A stretch of 14,973 nt of DNA from Paludibacteraceae bacterium. Lineage in GTDB: Bacteria > Bacteroidota > Bacteroidia > Bacteroidales > Paludibacteraceae. Shown one piece after another: positions 14,853-14,973 of the stretch (position 1 is the stretch's first letter; each line of letters begins with the position of its first letter). Both the position numbers and the translations under genes were made by a program. The notes below the pieces were generated by a model. That model made no database searches. It saw only the letters and a program-made list of their open reading frames with translations, and was not told the DNA's origin. The DNA lies in assembly GCA_017550055.1 (NCBI GenBank), contig JAFYMM010000106.1, forward strand, positions 1 through 14,973, written 5' to 3'.

Positions 14853-14880
14853 ATTCCCCATTCCTCATTCCTCATTCCTC
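14853..14880. repeat. Heptamer repeat array (attcctc)n
   Basis: One attcccc unit (14853-14859) is followed by three exact attcctc units (14860-14880). The unit is the same as in the array before frdA. It directly abuts the leader of the right-hand 11-bp tandem repeat. Confidence 0.85.
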
Positions 14881-14882
14881 AT

Positions 14883-14973
14883 CCCTTATCCTCTCCTTAC
14901 CTACAACATACCATAAACATACCATAAACATACAATAAATATACTATAAACATACTATAAATATACCATAAAT
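14883..14973. repeat. Right copy of the composite repeat, cut by the window edge
   Basis: A leader at 14883-14910 ending in cttacctacaacata matches the left copy with one base indel and few substitutions. It is followed by 11-bp units: ccataaacata twice (14911-14932), caataaatata, ctataaacata and ctataaatata (to 14965), then a partial unit at the window edge. It has the same orientation as the copy at 243-332. Confidence 0.9.

Noticed and set aside
270..14973. The two direct repeat copies considered as ends of a composite transposon
   Set aside because: No transposase or integrase is present, the copies lack terminal inverted repeats and target duplications that I can see, and the block between them is core metabolism.

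Overview
The window looks like chromosomal DNA from a low-GC member of the Bacteroidales (Bacteroidota). The main evidence is a fumarate reductase operon in the order frdC-frdA-frdB with a single-subunit dihaem cytochrome b. Several upstream regions carry the Bacteroidota promoter form TTTG-N19/20-TAnnTTTG, and starts lack Shine-Dalgarno sequences. The families found (DUF5106-type thioredoxin-fold protein, PspC/GIN protein, trihaem cytochrome c peroxidase) fit the same phylum. There are no tRNA or rRNA genes, no CRISPR array, no transposase and no phage genes.

Layout, left to right. Positions 1-525 hold the Thr-rich tail of an unidentified + strand gene, its terminator, an 11-bp tandem repeat array and a likely promoter. 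Positions 526-2738 are a two-gene + strand unit: a class III sirtuin (cobB) and a K+/H+ antiporter with an RCK_C domain. It meets a convergent - strand pair (2819-5901) at a perfect bidirectional terminator. That pair is a Wza-like outer-membrane polysaccharide export lipoprotein and a Wzc-like co-polymerase. The pair has no glycosyltransferases beside it and is visibly AT-richer than its neighbours. A 321-bp divergent promoter region then leads into frdCAB (6223-9885), whose codon use is strongly biased, as in highly expressed genes. Next come a 419-bp intergenic region, a secreted thioredoxin-fold protein (10305-11198), a convergent trihaem cytochrome c peroxidase (11267-12622), and a translationally coupled padR-pspC pair (14719-12741). 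The right edge carries heptamer repeats and a second copy of the 11-bp array.

How the genes may work together: fumarate reductase and the membrane-anchored trihaem peroxidase are both plausible terminal oxidants of a menaquinol pool, using fumarate and H2O2. The thioredoxin-fold protein may act in the same periplasm. The PadR-PspC unit is a probable self-regulated envelope-stress module. The sirtuin-antiporter and Wza-Wzc units have no obvious functional tie to these.

I see no clearly new multi-gene system. The points most worth a second look are: (1) a composite repeat (about 28-bp leader plus 11-bp tandem units) present in direct orientation at both ends of the window; (2) a Wzc whose ATPase motifs are all degraded; (3) an FrdC with a Cys/His-rich and Val/Ala-rich C-terminal extension; (4) a heptamer array placed directly before the frdA start codon; (5) a PspC-GIN fusion coupled to PadR; and (6) a cytochrome peroxidase promoter whose start point falls inside the upstream gene's terminator hairpin.
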